A stretch of DNA of 64,000 nucleotides from Hydrangea macrophylla (taxonomy: Eukaryota > Streptophyta > Magnoliopsida > Cornales > Hydrangeaceae), in NCBI GenBank assembly GCA_033977485.1, contig CM066984.1, positions 26,619,001-26,683,000 on the forward strand. The letters run 5' to 3'. Under the pieces are notes generated by a model. That model did no database searches. It saw only the letters and a program-made list of their open reading frames with translations, and was not told the DNA's origin. Positions 31,749 to 44,245 of this stretch are shown here, in pieces. The stretch's first letter is position 1. Each line of letters starts with the position of its first letter. The position numbers were made by a program, and so were the translations under genes.

Positions 31749-32758
31749 ACGCTCGTTTGGATCTATAGATGTGTTTTTGGAACACTTTTTTGTTTGGCAT
31801 GTTGATTTTAGAACTGTTTTCGAAACTGCATCATCACAGATCTGTTTCTGCAGTATCATCGCAACAGAGTACAAATCTATGATTGCATAGGATGCAAGGC
31901 GGGTTCGATCGATCGAACATGTTTCGATCAATCGAACATTCTCCGTACTCAAGCGATCGAACAAGTTTTGATCGATCAAAACCTTCTAGTGTTCAATCGA
32001 TCGAATAGAGTTAGATCGATCAAGACAGATTCTTTATCGGGTTCTCTGTTTCACATTTTAAAGTGTTTTTGAAATTAAATACTTTAATTTTTAAATATTC
32101 TGTAAAATTTTCAAATCATTATGTGAAACAGACTGTTCAAGCGATTGAACAGTGTTCAAGCGATCGAAGGTTTGAGCGATCGAGCGGTCTTCGATCGATC
32201 GAACTATGACAGAGAAGTAAGATGCTGTTTTAAGTTCTAATTCAGTATGTAAAGAGTTTATATACTGTATGAATCAATTAAGTGTTCCAATAGTTATATA
32301 TATTCAGCAAGATTAGTCGCTATCTCCCATGGCACCAAGTCATTTGAATATTTTGTATTTAAATTGTTTGAGAATGGTGCATGTTGTAATTTGGTTTGGT
32401 TTTAAGGCATATGTAAAGGGCGCTGCGACTTCAATCCTACGAAAAGGAAAGTCGCACCGGTTTTCCTAGCCTTTTATTGTATTTTGTTGTTGCTATTTAT
32501 ATTTCTAGATAAATTGTAAGCTTCAAAAGAAGCATAGGACAAATGTAATAGAATTAGAAAATCCATGAAGATGGAGCAAGGAGCCGTTGTCCATGAAGAT
32601 GGAGCTGGAGGCGATCAAACCAAAAAGAGGTTCTATGGAGATAGAGCCATGGGAGATAGAGGCATTGTTTGGATGTCTTTATTTTCAATTTTAGTTTTTT
32701 ATTTTATGTGCTAGGTCTTAGATGTAGTTCTGAATGGTTATGAGTGCAAGTGGGAGTT
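31749..32758 (+). mobile_element. E internal region, non-coding
   Basis: Only about 1.0 kb separates the primer site from GAGTGCAAGTGGGAGTT, a Copia-type polypurine tract. No gag or pol motif is present. Clusters of TCGATCGAAC-like motifs occur at 31905-31990 and 32150-32205, and again in the 3' LTR at 33765-33860. E is a short non-autonomous Copia relative. Confidence 0.75.
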
Positions 32759-34265
32759 TGTTAGGTTTGTGCCCTCAAACCATTACTTTATATATGAGAC
32801 ATTGACATTTTAATATACGGATATCAGCTTTACATTTAGTTATGTATGTTTCTTTCATAAGATGATTGTTATCCTTAAGTATCATAGTAAGTAATTCGTG
32901 TATGTATGAGATACATACAAGTGAGATACGAATTACTATTCTTTGTTACTTAGAATGTGTCACAGTGGATGATGAGACTGAATATCTCATCATGTTTACA
33001 CTGTAGCATGATTAACTACCATTGGATGGAGTGATTAATCTCAATCACTAGTGTTTAACTCTTAGTTAACATGCTAGTGCTTATAGTGCATTGACGGACC
33101 TGAGCTTTCCTATTGATGCTCAAGACTGTCAATCAGTCGATAGGAACTCATAACTTATATAAGGTACGTGTTCTTAATCTTGAGACGATTATGAACACAG
33201 ACTGTGGATATGGCTGCTTTGACTTACCAATCAGTGAGGTCTATAGAAGATCAACACCTGGGTATCTTGGGTATGTCATATTCATAGGGTTGTGAACATA
33301 TATTGTTAAGACAGAATCTACCCTCTGTTTCAGAGTAAGCATTCCCTTGAGAATGTCACCAAGTCGATTACTAAGTACTGCAGTCTTGTTGATAAGAGTT
33401 ATCAACATGTTTGGTAATCATGAGAGGTGAATGGGACTCAAGGAATACAAGAAATAATCATGATTCAGGTTGGCAGTAACTGTTATCCGACTACCTGACT
33501 ATGATTACGAATGCTGAAGGTAGAGGGACATTAGTACAACATACAAGTCTAGTTATCGCTTCGGATATGTTCTTTTGCGTTGGAGTTCAGTTATCATTTT
33601 ATAGTGGAGTTAACGTTAACTGACCAGTTAGTTAGTTTGCTGATCAAAGAGTTTGGTCACGGTAATTAACAAACTGGTCTGAGCCAACAATAAAGAGCCT
33701 AGGAGGTTCCACTCTTAGCTCTGCCAGGATACTTTGAAAGACACATGAGGAAGTTGTCAAGACAAGTTCGATCGATTGAAGTATGTTCGATCGATTGAAG
33801 TCTTGGCAGTCTCGATCGATCGAGAATGGTTCGATCGATTGAAGGTTCGATCGATCGAACATCTTCGATTGCTTGAAGTCTAGGTCGGTTATGGAAATCT
33901 ATAAATAGGGCAGCTGCGTTCTGGAAAAAGAGTTCGTCATTTTAGAACGTCAGAAGCTGCAGAAACTTTTTTTAGAGCCTCAAACCTTCTTTTCCTCTCT
34001 AATAGAGATCTCACTATCTCTAGTCTCTCCGGCAAGCATCCGTAGGAGACATAAGGGTGAAGACAACCTAGTGGAGGCTTCTGCATCACCAAGGAAGAAG
34101 AAGAAAACCAGAATTGGGTTCAAGACACTAAGGTATAACTCTTGTCCCCTCTTGTGCGCATCGATGGAATTAACGAGTAGTAGATCCTGGGCTACCATTA
34201 AGTTTTCATAACTTGACTTTTCCGCTGCGCGTTTAAACTTTTAACTTAAACCGGTTTTTCCATCA
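32759..34265 (+). mobile_element. E 3' LTR
   Basis: It begins TGTTAGGTTTGTGCC after the polypurine tract and ends CCATCA, 1507 bp. ACTGG follows at 34266-34270. The uninterrupted B sequence (reverse of 55483-55495) reads GTACTGGATTC, so ACTGG is the right-hand target duplication in a B LTR; the left copy is lost. Confidence 0.85.
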
Positions 34266-37200
34266 ACTGGATTCCACACAATTGAAAGATCGAACTTCGA
34301 AAGTGACTTCCTCCCGATTTTGTCAAAATTGTCTCTCATAATTCATTTTCACTCAGGGTTATATGAGCATCAAGTGTTCTAAACGCAGTATTCTAGGTAT
34401 CCAGAGATTCAATTTCACTAAAAAAACTCAAAATTGATATAAATTGAAAAGCAATTTTGAAAAAAGAAGTCATTTAATTTCAAAAAGACGACAAAAGTTT
34501 TGGAGGACTTCTGGACTTCAATTGACCTTCAATTCTCATATCAAATCCTTCTGGAGTATTTTTATGCTAAAATTCAACTCGACAACTTTCCAACGGTACG
34601 TAAATGGACGATTTCATATTCTAAAAAGCATTTTTGCAAAAATCAGGAAAAGCAGTGCATGTAATTTTTGAAACAGGGCATGAAGGCAACCAGGGGATGA
34701 GGGAAACAAGGTGGCAGGTCCCATCTATGGGGTAGCGACTCCCCCCTTAACCGCCACCTATATATGGTGTTCTCCATCATGCTGCGAGGAAATTGCCCCG
34801 AGGCTTCCCACTACGAGGAAGTTGCCCAGAAATTGCATTTAGGCACTAAAATGGCCATGTTAACCCTTTGTGATCTCTAAAATCTCTCTTTTAACCCTGA
34901 AACTTAAGAGTTAAGTTTTCCAAATTCTATATATAGATCCATATAAGATCATCTTTGAAATACAAGAAGATATAAAGGAGAATACAAGTGAATATACTTA
35001 CAAGATATATAAGAATACACTTGGAATTTGATAGAATTCTAGAGAGAGAATAGTGAATCATGAATTGATTTCTTCTAAAAACGAATCTTAAGATAACTAG
35101 ATAAGATAATTAAAGAGAGTTTTGACATTAATTGCCTCCCTTAACATCCACCATGGATGAATGGTTGAAGAACTTGAAGAACACTTGGAGAAGAAGATCA
35201 TTCAAATCAACTTTGATTACTTAATTGAGAATCCTCTAAGAGGTACAAATCACAATTTATCTCTACTTCTTATTTTTATATATAGATCTATAAGGTTTGG
35301 ATCTAGTTTAGTTTATTTTGTTTGTTAGAACACTCATCTTCTTCTTCTCTCGTTCTTCACACACTCACATAGCTGGACCAAATTCTCCCTAATTTGTTGA
35401 TAATTCATAACTAGAGATTGGTTTTCAATTTGATTTTCAATTTTGATTTCATTCTTCTATTTAGTTTAGATCCATGCATACATGATTATATATATATATT
35501 TATGTATCTACTTTGAATTCTATGATGGTTTACTAATATAATCTATGAGAAGGATGACTCCTATGTTCATACCTTCCTTTTGATTACTTCTATTACCTAG
35601 AATTTCTATTGAATTTCATCTCCAATAGGATATTTGTAAGTTCCTTTGATCCATTATCTAAAGTTCTTCATAGAACTTAAGGGCTAAATTGACTGCGAAT
35701 CCTGATAATCAAGTTGATCTATGAGTTTGATCTCTCTAATAAACCTAAAACAACACCTAAGATGTTTTCTATAGGATTTGATCCAACAAAACCCATAGTT
35801 TGATGGATTTTAAATTTTCTGGATAAACTTTGATGAATTAGCTTTCATTCGATCTATTTTGAGAATCATTAGGATCCATATGCTATTTTTAGAAATTTTT
35901 GAGAAATCGGTTGACAGATTTGAACATCGTCTCTTTTTATTTGAAATTTAGAAAATCTACAATAGTTAGATTCGCTATTTGGGGATGATTCATGACTCAT
36001 GTATCTATATGTCGATGTAAAATTGTGAGCATATGATCAAGTTATGATCGTTTTCTACGCGTTTGAAGTTCACACAACTATTCTGGAATTTTCTAAGTTT
36101 AACTACAATCATGATCATGTATACAAAATGGTCATACCTTGATCACTCAACAATAATTGATGAATAAAACATGGTTTAGAAATCATCTAGGATATATGGA
36201 TGAGAGATTAAAAGCCTAGATCAACTTGATTAACATGATTTATGAAATTCTATTATGTGTTGCATTCGTTTGTCAAATGATACCAAAGAATAACAGAGTG
36301 TGGTTAAAATAATTTTTCAGAGACCTTAGGTTCCAAATGTTCATGGTATCATTTTTTTATAAACTACAATGAAATAGCTTTCTTTTGACACCAAATAGAG
36401 CTTCATATGAATTTCATAGAATTAACTATGATTTTTACAAAAAACAGTGGACAATCCTAATCTAGTGTTCCCAAAGTTCTTATTTCTCGAACATCAAAAA
36501 TGCTAATGAGGTCATACTTTTTGAAAGAGTACCCTAATACATATATCTAACTTTCTGTAAAATGATTTTTACCCAGCTCATGTCTATGATCACTTTTGAT
36601 AGGATTCATTAGAGGTCACTGAATCTGGAAATTTGATTGATGACATCTTCTTCTTGTTTACCATGCATATCATTTGTTTGCTCATATTTTTGTAATGCTT
36701 GGGTATTCCTTGGTGTCTTAGTGTTGAGAATTGAATACCGTGGATTCAGACTTTGATTTGTGGGTTTACCTCATCTACATGTGGCTTAGTTCCCATGTAT
36801 CATGTACAATCTCTAGCTTTTCTCTTAGAATATTTCTAGGTTTAAAACTTTGCTTTCAACGACAAGATTCCTTTAGGATAGTCTCCGTTTATGTGTTTAT
36901 ATGTTATAGACATCTTATCTAGGATTGTTGTATGATTGCATTGCACGTTTCCATTATTTTTCTTTTTGCGACTCCGCTTGAGTCAACCCAATGTAAGTCT
37001 TCTTGTCCCCTTTTGCATATCAGGGCACGTTTCCCTTATGTGCATTGGTCCCGGGTGGGACTAGCCACTCTATATATACCTCTCTCTTGTATTGTATGTG
37101 CATCCGATTGCTACTTGATTTAATCTCTTGAAATGATTTTCATTGAATGTTCCTTTCGCCATGTATGTATTATCTAGTATGATTGATGAAACAACACCTA

Positions 37201-37450
37201 TTACGAATTAAGAACAAGGATATATAAATCAAGGCCTACCATTTTGTAGGGTGAGAAAGGGGTGCTTTAGTCCTCCTCGAGCTCCCTCCCGTCTCGTTGC
37301 AAGGCCCCCGAACCTTATTTCTAGTGATGAAGAGCGAGTAACCTTATTAAACTTTGGGCAAGTAAAACTTAGTTTCCTAATTCCTGATAAAAAATAGGTG
37401 CCCAGGAATGACAGAACTCCTCTCGGCTCTGGCCGCACGAGTGATCCACA
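34266..37450 (+). mobile_element. B2 3' LTR, from ~85 bases in to its end
   Basis: It matches the B1 LTRs throughout. It keeps CTATATATGG near 34758 (TATA box), GTAAGT near 36990 (splice-donor-like) and the hairpin CCTAC/GTAGG at 37235-37250. It ends GATCCACA followed by CAAGC (37451-37455), the partner of the duplication at 25930. Its last ~60 bases diverge from other B ends. Confidence 0.85.
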
Positions 37451-37455
37451 CAAGC
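37451..37455. repeat. Target duplication CAAGC, right copy
   Basis: Identical to 25930-25934. Minus-strand RT coding continues on each side in a compatible frame. Confidence 0.85.
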
Positions 37456-39610
37456 TAACCCAAGAAAAGTTCTAATCTCTAAAGCATTTCTAGGTTGGCT
37501 CTAATTCAACATTGCATTAGTCTTTGGGGAATCCATGTCACCAGAACTTAATTTCCTTGAGCCAAAACTCGCACTTACAGAACTTGGCGACAAACTGGTT
37601 GTCTGTAAGGTTTGTAAGGCAATCCTTGAATGGTGCTCATGTTCTTGCATGGTCTTTGAGTAAATCAAGATGTCATCAATGAAGACAATAACAAGCTAAT
37701 CTAGATAGGGGTTTGAATACCTGATTCATCAAAACCATGAATACCACTGGGGCATTGGTCAGACCAAATGGCATAACCAGGAACTCATAATGCCCATACC
37801 TTGAGCGAAAAGCTATCTTCGGCACTTCCTCTTCTCAAACAAGTAATTGATGATACCCTGATAGCATATCGATCTTTAAAAATAATGCACCTCCTTACAA
37901 TTGATCAAATATATCATCTATCCACAGTAATGGGTGCTTGTTCCTGATCGTAACCTTGTTTAACTCCCCGTAGTCTATATAGAGTCACATTGATGCATCC
38001 TTCTTCTTAACAAATAACACCAGTGCTCCTCACGGTGAAGTGCTAGGTCAAATGAATCCAAGGCTCACCAGCTCTTCAATCTACTTATTCAGCTTTTCCA
38101 TCTCTATTCGTGCCATGCGGTATAGGGTTTTCAATAATGGTGCTATCCCTAGAATTAACTTAATGCCAAAGTTATTCTCTCGCTGCAGGGTAAATCGGAG
38201 ATGTCTCATAATACATCCTCAAACTCTTATACCACTGGAATCTGAGCCATAGTAATCTCTGTGTTGGTGCTTTCTATCACGGCCAAATGGGTAGTGAGAG
38301 AAGCATTGCTCAAGGGATTACACTAGAAAGTGAACGATTGTGTTCTCGGTAATAAAAAGCAAACTGACTTACTAACGCAGTCCATTTTGGCACTAAACTT
38401 TGTTAGCCAGTCAATTCCTAAGATTACATTGAACTCTTTCATCGATAGAATAATCAAATCTATAGGTAACTCTCGATCATCTAAAATCAGTTTTGCAAAC
38501 TTTCTCCAATTTTACAGTGATGCCCAAGGATAAAATTGCATTCAAAGCTACGTCTAGGTCCTATGGTTTGAAACCTAGTTCCCATATAACCCTGTATGCT
38601 ATGAATTAATTCGTGGCTCCAGTATTAAATAAGACTGATGCACGGCTGTTATAAAGGGTAAGCGAACCTACGAGGTTTTACTATTTAGCTGCATCGAATC
38701 CCGCTCCTCCTAGAATAATGGCATTGACACGCGCTTGATTAGTTGGAGATGCTGGTCCATTCTTTGCTTGCTTGGAAAGATAGCAATCTCTACTGACATG
38801 GCCCTTCTTGCCACAGAAGAAATACACAATGTCTTGTTGCTTGTTACACATAGGTGTTGTGCAATCCCTCGATAAATGTCTCAGTATCCCATAAATGAAA
38901 CATACAACAGGGTTGAGTTTTAGTGAAGGCGTTCCTGGTACAGGTGCTCTGCCAGACAATTGAGCTTGTGCTGATAAAGGATTGGGAACTTGTCCTCCCA
39001 AATTGTTCCGTTGTCTCTTTACTCCAGAACCATGGTACGAGTTCGGGTGGCCATGAGTTGCACAACTGGCTGCCTTGAATGCAAACTCTTTCGACTACTG
39101 GCTCCCATACATAGTTTCTAGATTGGCTGATAATTCCACCAAATCTCAAATGGCTGCATCATAGAACTTATGGCATGGCCTTGAATACTTATCCCTAGTC
39201 TACGTCGATATCTTTTGTTCTTCTTCTCTAAAGTATCCACTGGGTGTGGAGCAAAGCGGGACAACCTTTCAAATGAGACAGTATAATCTTGAACAGTCTT
39301 CGTTCCTTTGACTAGATCCATAAATTCTCTTTCCTTCTTGTGCCTCTCAGATGCAGGAAATTACTTCCATAGAAACTTGGCCTTGAATTCTTCCCAGTTC
39401 AGACGTCTAATAACATCTTCTCCCAAAGTGGTCCTCTCAGCTTCCCACCAATCTACGGTGGAATATGTAAGCTAAAATTCTGCAACCCTCTTCTTAGCAG
39501 TGTCTGTGTAAACCAACGCATTGAAACATGTCTCCATCTCCCTAAGCCATTGCTCTGGTTTCAATGCTCTTGACACGCCATCAAACTTCTCTAGGTGTAA
39601 GGCTCTAAAG
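37456..39610 (-). pseudogene. gag-pol: Chromovirus D gag (most), protease and RT (first part)
   Basis: Minus strand, from 39610: gag core (WLREMETCFN-like text, then open frame 39118-39321 with TVSFERLSRFAPHPVDT), two zinc knuckles in the open frame 38681-39001 (CFIYGILRHLSRDC, where Cys 2 is Tyr, and YFFCGKKGHVSRDC, where Cys 1 is Tyr), the protease end (RELPIDLIIL, VILGIDWL near 38450-38370) and RT (LYIDYGELNKV near 37975, [12 protein letters not shown] near 37760, catalytic FIDDILIY near 37680). These are Tekay/Del-type chromovirus sequences. Multiple stops and shifts make it non-functional. Solo LTR H interrupts gag at 39616; the B2 composite interrupts RT at 37455. Confidence 0.87.
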
Positions 39611-39615
39611 CTCTC
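39611..39615. repeat. Target duplication CTCTC, left copy (H)
   Basis: CTCTC lies at 39611-39615 and at 40942-40946, on either side of TGATCGGGAG...ACATCA. Confidence 0.75.
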
Positions 39616-40941
39616 TGATCGGGAGAGAACAAATCCTAATTATACGCCTTAACGCGCATTTGTTAATACTCTTTATCCAATTTTTGTGTATTTTTACTTT
39701 GTTTTCTATTTTTAAACAAGTTTTGGAAGAAAACAAGTATTGCAGGCTAAATAGGGTAAAAAAGCAGAAGAAAAGAAGCTAAAAAAGGCCTATGACGCGC
39801 GCGGCCCGCTCGCGCGAAATACCTGAACCCCGCTCGCGCGACTTCCCATCATCGTGCTCGCGCGGCCTGGTCGCGCGACATGTGTAAAAATCAAAGTTGC
39901 GTATTTCACTATACTGAAGACTCTTGTGCAAACGAAACTGCCAAATTACGTCCAGACTGTAAATATAGCAGTTTTAGTGCGTTTTGGGTTAGGAAAGCTT
40001 CCAAAACTTGTTCCAAACTCTATATATACTTTGTTTTTATTCAATTTTAGGTTAGACTATATTATACACATAAACATACAGCCATATACAACAATATACA
40101 TAGCCATTGAAGAGAGGAAAGCATGGAGAAGAAGAAGAAGACCAAGGATTCCCATGGCCTCCTCCATCAACATCTTGCCGTTCATCAATTCCATGGCCAA
40201 CTAAACCTAGATCTAGGGCTTAAATGAAACCCTATCTAGGTAATAGAGAGTTATTTATGTTTTTATTTTAGTTTTATTATGTATGGATGATGATTACATG
40301 TTTAGAGGATTTAAATAATAAAATTGTGCTTCTATTGATTAAATCATTACTTTCAAAGTTTATTCTTGTCTTAGATCTATTTTGACTGTGATGTGCTCAA
40401 TGGTCTATATTTGTAGTGCTTGTATAGATTATTTACATGTAATGGTACTTAATTGAATTGTGCTATCAAGTATCCGAATAGTCCATGCCTAGATTAGATG
40501 GATTATGTCACAACCCTATTTTAGTGTGGGATAATTCATGCTAATCGAAGATGGATTATGTTGGTGCTTGAACCATGGTTATTTTTTTGACGGAGGAATT
40601 GGGCTTGTAGCTACAATTCTCCATTATCATCCAACTTAATAAGCTAATTGAATGCATGAATACACTTATTATAAAGCTAGTGGTGGATTTCTAATCCTAG
40701 GTTCCCTAAACATATTTATAAAAACAATTTTAAATCACTTTCATAGTTTAGATTTATTTTCCATTAGTCTTATTAGTTTAATTAAAATTAAAATCAACTT
40801 CCGTTTTCATAATTAATTAGATTTAGGTTTTAAAATTAAAAACTGTAGTAATTCAAACTTTGTGGGTTCCACCTTTACTTCCACACTGCAAATCTAAAGA
40901 AAGTAAAGTATACTTTTTATATCTTGATATTGACAACATCA
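39616..40941. mobile_element. Solo LTR H (unclassified)
   Basis: 1326 bases from TGATCGGGAG to AACATCA, bounded by CTCTC and lying inside chromovirus D gag. TATATATAC near 40020 looks like a TATA box in plus orientation. A GC block (39793-39882) repeats GCTCGCGCG about 150-220 bases upstream of it. There is no coding. The short frame at 39854-40204 is not supported. The TSD is low-complexity, so the boundary is less certain than for the A solo LTR. Confidence 0.72.
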
Positions 40942-40946
40942 CTCTC

Positions 40947-41143
40947 TAATAGGTTGTCTCTGGTAGGTCTCGGTGGATGTGGCAGTGAACAATGATGCGC
41001 ACTTTGTGATCGCCAATGTGCTCCAATCTTTGAAGGAATCTCTCAAAAAATCTTGTAGGGTCTAGTCCATCAGGTACCGGTTCGAATGGTCTGACTCCAT
41101 TGCGGTTGTTGCAAGTAACTCTTACCATCCTAAATCTATGCAC
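40947..41143 (-). pseudogene. gag: Chromovirus D gag, N-terminal fragment
   Basis: The minus-strand open frame contains DGLDPTRFFERFLQ and a second frame near 40990-40947 leads into the gag text left of H. Removing H and one CTCTC brings the two gag parts together in an arrangement typical of the family (FRxLxxxxFDG). Exact frame and start are unclear, and no 5' LTR of D is recognised further right. Confidence 0.5.
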
Positions 41144-41989
41144 AAGTATACAAAATCACAGTGCACATATATATCGTCACACGATCACCAACTAAAACAA
41201 GCACACAATTGTGCCTTCAAACCGGAAACTATCTGACCTTAACAAAAAACGTCACAATATCCTATCAAAGGTAACAAACCATCCTACACATCATCCATCA
41301 ACCATAAATCTCACAAATGTGTTGATGCAGCCAAATCAAAAACTAAAAATGGTGACAAAACAAAAGTCCCCACTTAGAGGCCTCAGTCCTCCACCTCATC
41401 CTCCACAGGACCACCTAGAGTATATATTGGTGACGGCCTTCTACCACCCCTGCACCTCAGCCTGAACCTCGATGAGCTAATACTACCCCTGTGATACTAC
41501 ACAAACACAGGTAATAGAAACAATTAGCCAAGAACAAACATACGCCTAAAATGGAGTTGAGCCAGAAACTTACCAAGGACGCCATCTGATTGGTGGCAGA
41601 CTATCGCATACCATCCATCTGTCAAAAGTAAAGCCTAGGATTAGAATCTCATGACCTTAAGAGGCATAAAATTATAGACATACTCTATGGTCTTGCGTGA
41701 GGACCAATGACCACAGGCTAGCTGCTAGGGCATTACCCTCCTCAGCAAAACTCTAGGGGATGTTGAGGACACTTGTTGGTTGGGTTGGATATCCACACGT
41801 GACTCGTGGCACCTCCGTGACCTGGGGAGAGCCATCAACACCCAAACATTAATGGTCTAATCCCAAGGAGGGATAGGATCAGAGAATGGAGTAGCTTGCC
41901 TCCTATATAGGCCGCAAATCTATAGGCACAATCAAGTTAGGAAAATGAGCCAAAAACATAGGTGACAAATAGAGACCTAAACGTAAAAC
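41144..41989. other. Unassigned; probable boundary between D and A4
   Basis: No LTR end, primer site or target duplication is visible. The minus strand here may hold the decayed C-terminal end of the PMD gene, but I see no motif. An 84-codon plus-strand frame at 41211-41465 is not supported. Confidence 0.4.
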
Positions 41990-43521
41990 AAAAACTCACA
42001 TCCAAGATAGGATGGTTGGGCATCAGAAAGTGACTACGATAGGTCTCATAGTCAGTCTCAGACCGAAAGTGGTCCCAACCATTAGAGCCAGTTAAAGCTG
42101 TCTACAAACTAGCACCAGAAAGATCACCGGCATCCATCATGCGGGGATTATGAGGAACATAGTACCTAGGACCCCCAATAACCTGTCGAGACACTCGCTC
42201 ACCAAGGTACCATTGCCTTCCATCAGAACCCTCTATCAGAAATCAACGGGAAGCTAGGGGTTATACTACCTGAATCTCCTCAGAAGCAGCATAGGAAACA
42301 CCCTCCGAAGGTGTCCATTCAACACCAGCGATGGTCAGTTCAGACAGGAAGTTCCTCAGGTGAATAATATAGTGGGCCCTACTCTTGACCCCAACAACAT
42401 CCCTTTACCATTGTAAACCCCAGGGGAACAAAGGCACAAGAGCCATGCCATCCTCATCCTCGCCTACACTTGTCAGCAGGAAAAGGAGCCAACTTCTTTT
42501 AATACTCAAATCTCCAGTGTTTCACAAAAAAAAAATAGGAATAAGAAAGCGAAAACATTGAAATCAAAAGTTAAAGGAGGAAAGTTGTAGGGTAAACCTT
42601 CGAACCTTGCCAAAACCCTCTGAAGCTCGCCTAATCGGCACCTCCCTAATCATAACTAGGAATCTCATCAATGTTTGCTAAGAAGGCAAGAAGCCTCAGT
42701 CTAACCCAGCCATTTTACGTCGCAAAGATCGAACAGCCAAGGACTTATAGAAGAAAGTCCCGCAAAAGTATTGGTCATTCAGGTTGTGCCTCCCATTCCC
42801 ATAGGCCCGATATAGCTAGCCATAAGTGAATTAATGCCCTTATAGATTTGGAGGAATGTCCCCAATCAAATTCTCAATGGCCTTAGGATCAGTCTCGTAC
42901 AAATAATCCAAAAATTAGCACTTCCCACCAACCCTCGAGCTAGTAATCATTGAAAAATCAAAAGGTGTCATTGTAATCGAAAGGTGTCATTGTCATTTCA
43001 CCAAATGGAAGATGGAATGTATTGGTGGTGTCCCACCACCTCTTAGTAAAAGCATAAAAATGTGCCAAATCATTAGTGCTCTTTGAAACTAAGCGAATGA
43101 AGCTGCTACAGCTCGTATTATCCACCATCAATTGAACGATGGGCGACAATTGGGTGTACCACATAAAAGCATGAGCAAGACTACCTGGCCCTTCAAGATC
43201 ACATCTGATACTTGCACATATAAAAAAATAGCAAAAATAGGCACAAAATCACTTTTCACATCCCCAAAGTTCGACTTCATAAATTCAACAAATAAGCCCA
43301 AAACTAACTTCCAACGACTTCTAGGTGCACGCTACAGTTCATAAAAGTTTCACAATGCATAAAAGTTGTCCTAAATAGCAAAACATTTCATATACCTGAT
43401 TTGCTAGGGCTACGGCAGAAAGATGACATTAAGGATCTCAAAAAGTTAATGCTGGGGGTTGGCTCTCGACCCTTACTCACTCCTTAGCCTTCTTAGAGAG
43501 CCTCCTCGAGTATGAAGCCAT
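41990..43521 (-). pseudogene. Plant mobile domain (PMD) protein gene, antisense to A4
   Basis: Minus strand. Motifs of the PMD family (MAIN/MAIL1-like, often annotated as PP7 long-form homologs): LSPIVQLMVDNTSCSSFIR, KRWWDTTNTFHLPFGEMTMTP (open frame 42958-43164), ITSSRVGGK near 42920 and a downstream block YLGERVSRQVIGGPRYYVP with NPRMMDAG near 42235-42125. An ATG at 43521 begins MASYSRRLSKKAKE and is followed by GTGAGTAAG, a possible intron start. A 14-base repeat of AAAGGTGTCATTGT at 42960 shifts the frame, and many stops follow. It lies upstream of the 3' region of A4 and in opposite orientation. Some Tat-lineage elements are reported to carry extra antisense frames in this place, so it may be element cargo rather than a host gene. 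Confidence 0.75.
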
Positions 43522-43960
43522 AGATTTGCAAAGGAAATTGAAGTTGGCACTAAACGTTCTACATGAAATTTAAGGAAAAATAAAACACCATTAAAAATTC
43601 CAATCCTGGGAAAAGTCTACTCACCTGGGCATGCACAAACTGATTTTTGATGAGTTTTGAGTCCAAAATCACCCCCAAAATGGCCAAGAATTAGCATTTG
43701 GAGCTCAAAAACTTCAAACATACAACAATGGAGTTCGACCACCTAGTGCTACCGTGGCATTGGCCAGCTACCACTATGGTACTGCCCTCTATGGACCCCA
43801 CTTCATCCCACTTTGCTCCATTCCAGCACGTTTTGGCCCATTTTAACCCATTTTCAAGTTGAATAGCCTTAGTAGCCCATTATAGTCAAGATGGACAAGG
43901 TTTTATCCCCAGTAGTCTAAAAGTCAATTAGAATATTCCTAGTAGGAAAATACATAAACA
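43522..43960. other. Region between the PMD gene and the A4 3' repeats
   Basis: Non-coding. 43735-43795 holds degraded palindromes related to those in the A LTRs (TAGTGCTACCGTGGCATTGG, CTACCACTATGGTACTG), about 220-270 bases upstream of the PMD ATG on the minus strand. I see no TATA box I would trust. Confidence 0.5.
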
Positions 43961-43969
43961 AATTGGCTC

Positions 43970-44245
43970 CTAAAAGTCCGAATTGGCTTTTCGGACCGAT
44001 CATTGTAAGATTTGATCAACCGATCATTATAAGATTTGATCAACCGTGAGAGGTTCAAAAGTGAATCCTGGTTCTTGATTAACAAAGAGGATAAATAGTC
44101 AAGAAAGATTCCCAAAAGATTAGGACTAACCCCATATGAGAAAGCACAGAATAAAATCGACTCTCGGAGGCCCGAATTAGCTTTTCGAACCGGTCGTCCC
44201 AAGATTTGATCAACCGCGAGAGATTTGAAGGTAATTCCAAGTTCT
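43970..44245 (+). repeat. Diverged TR4 units in A4
   Basis: AAGATTTGATCAACC recurs near 44008, 44031 and 44201, with GAGAG(G/A)TT(C/T)(A/G)AA and TTGGCTTTTCGGACC-like text around it, as in the 154-base units of A1. The array is short and decayed. Confidence 0.7.
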
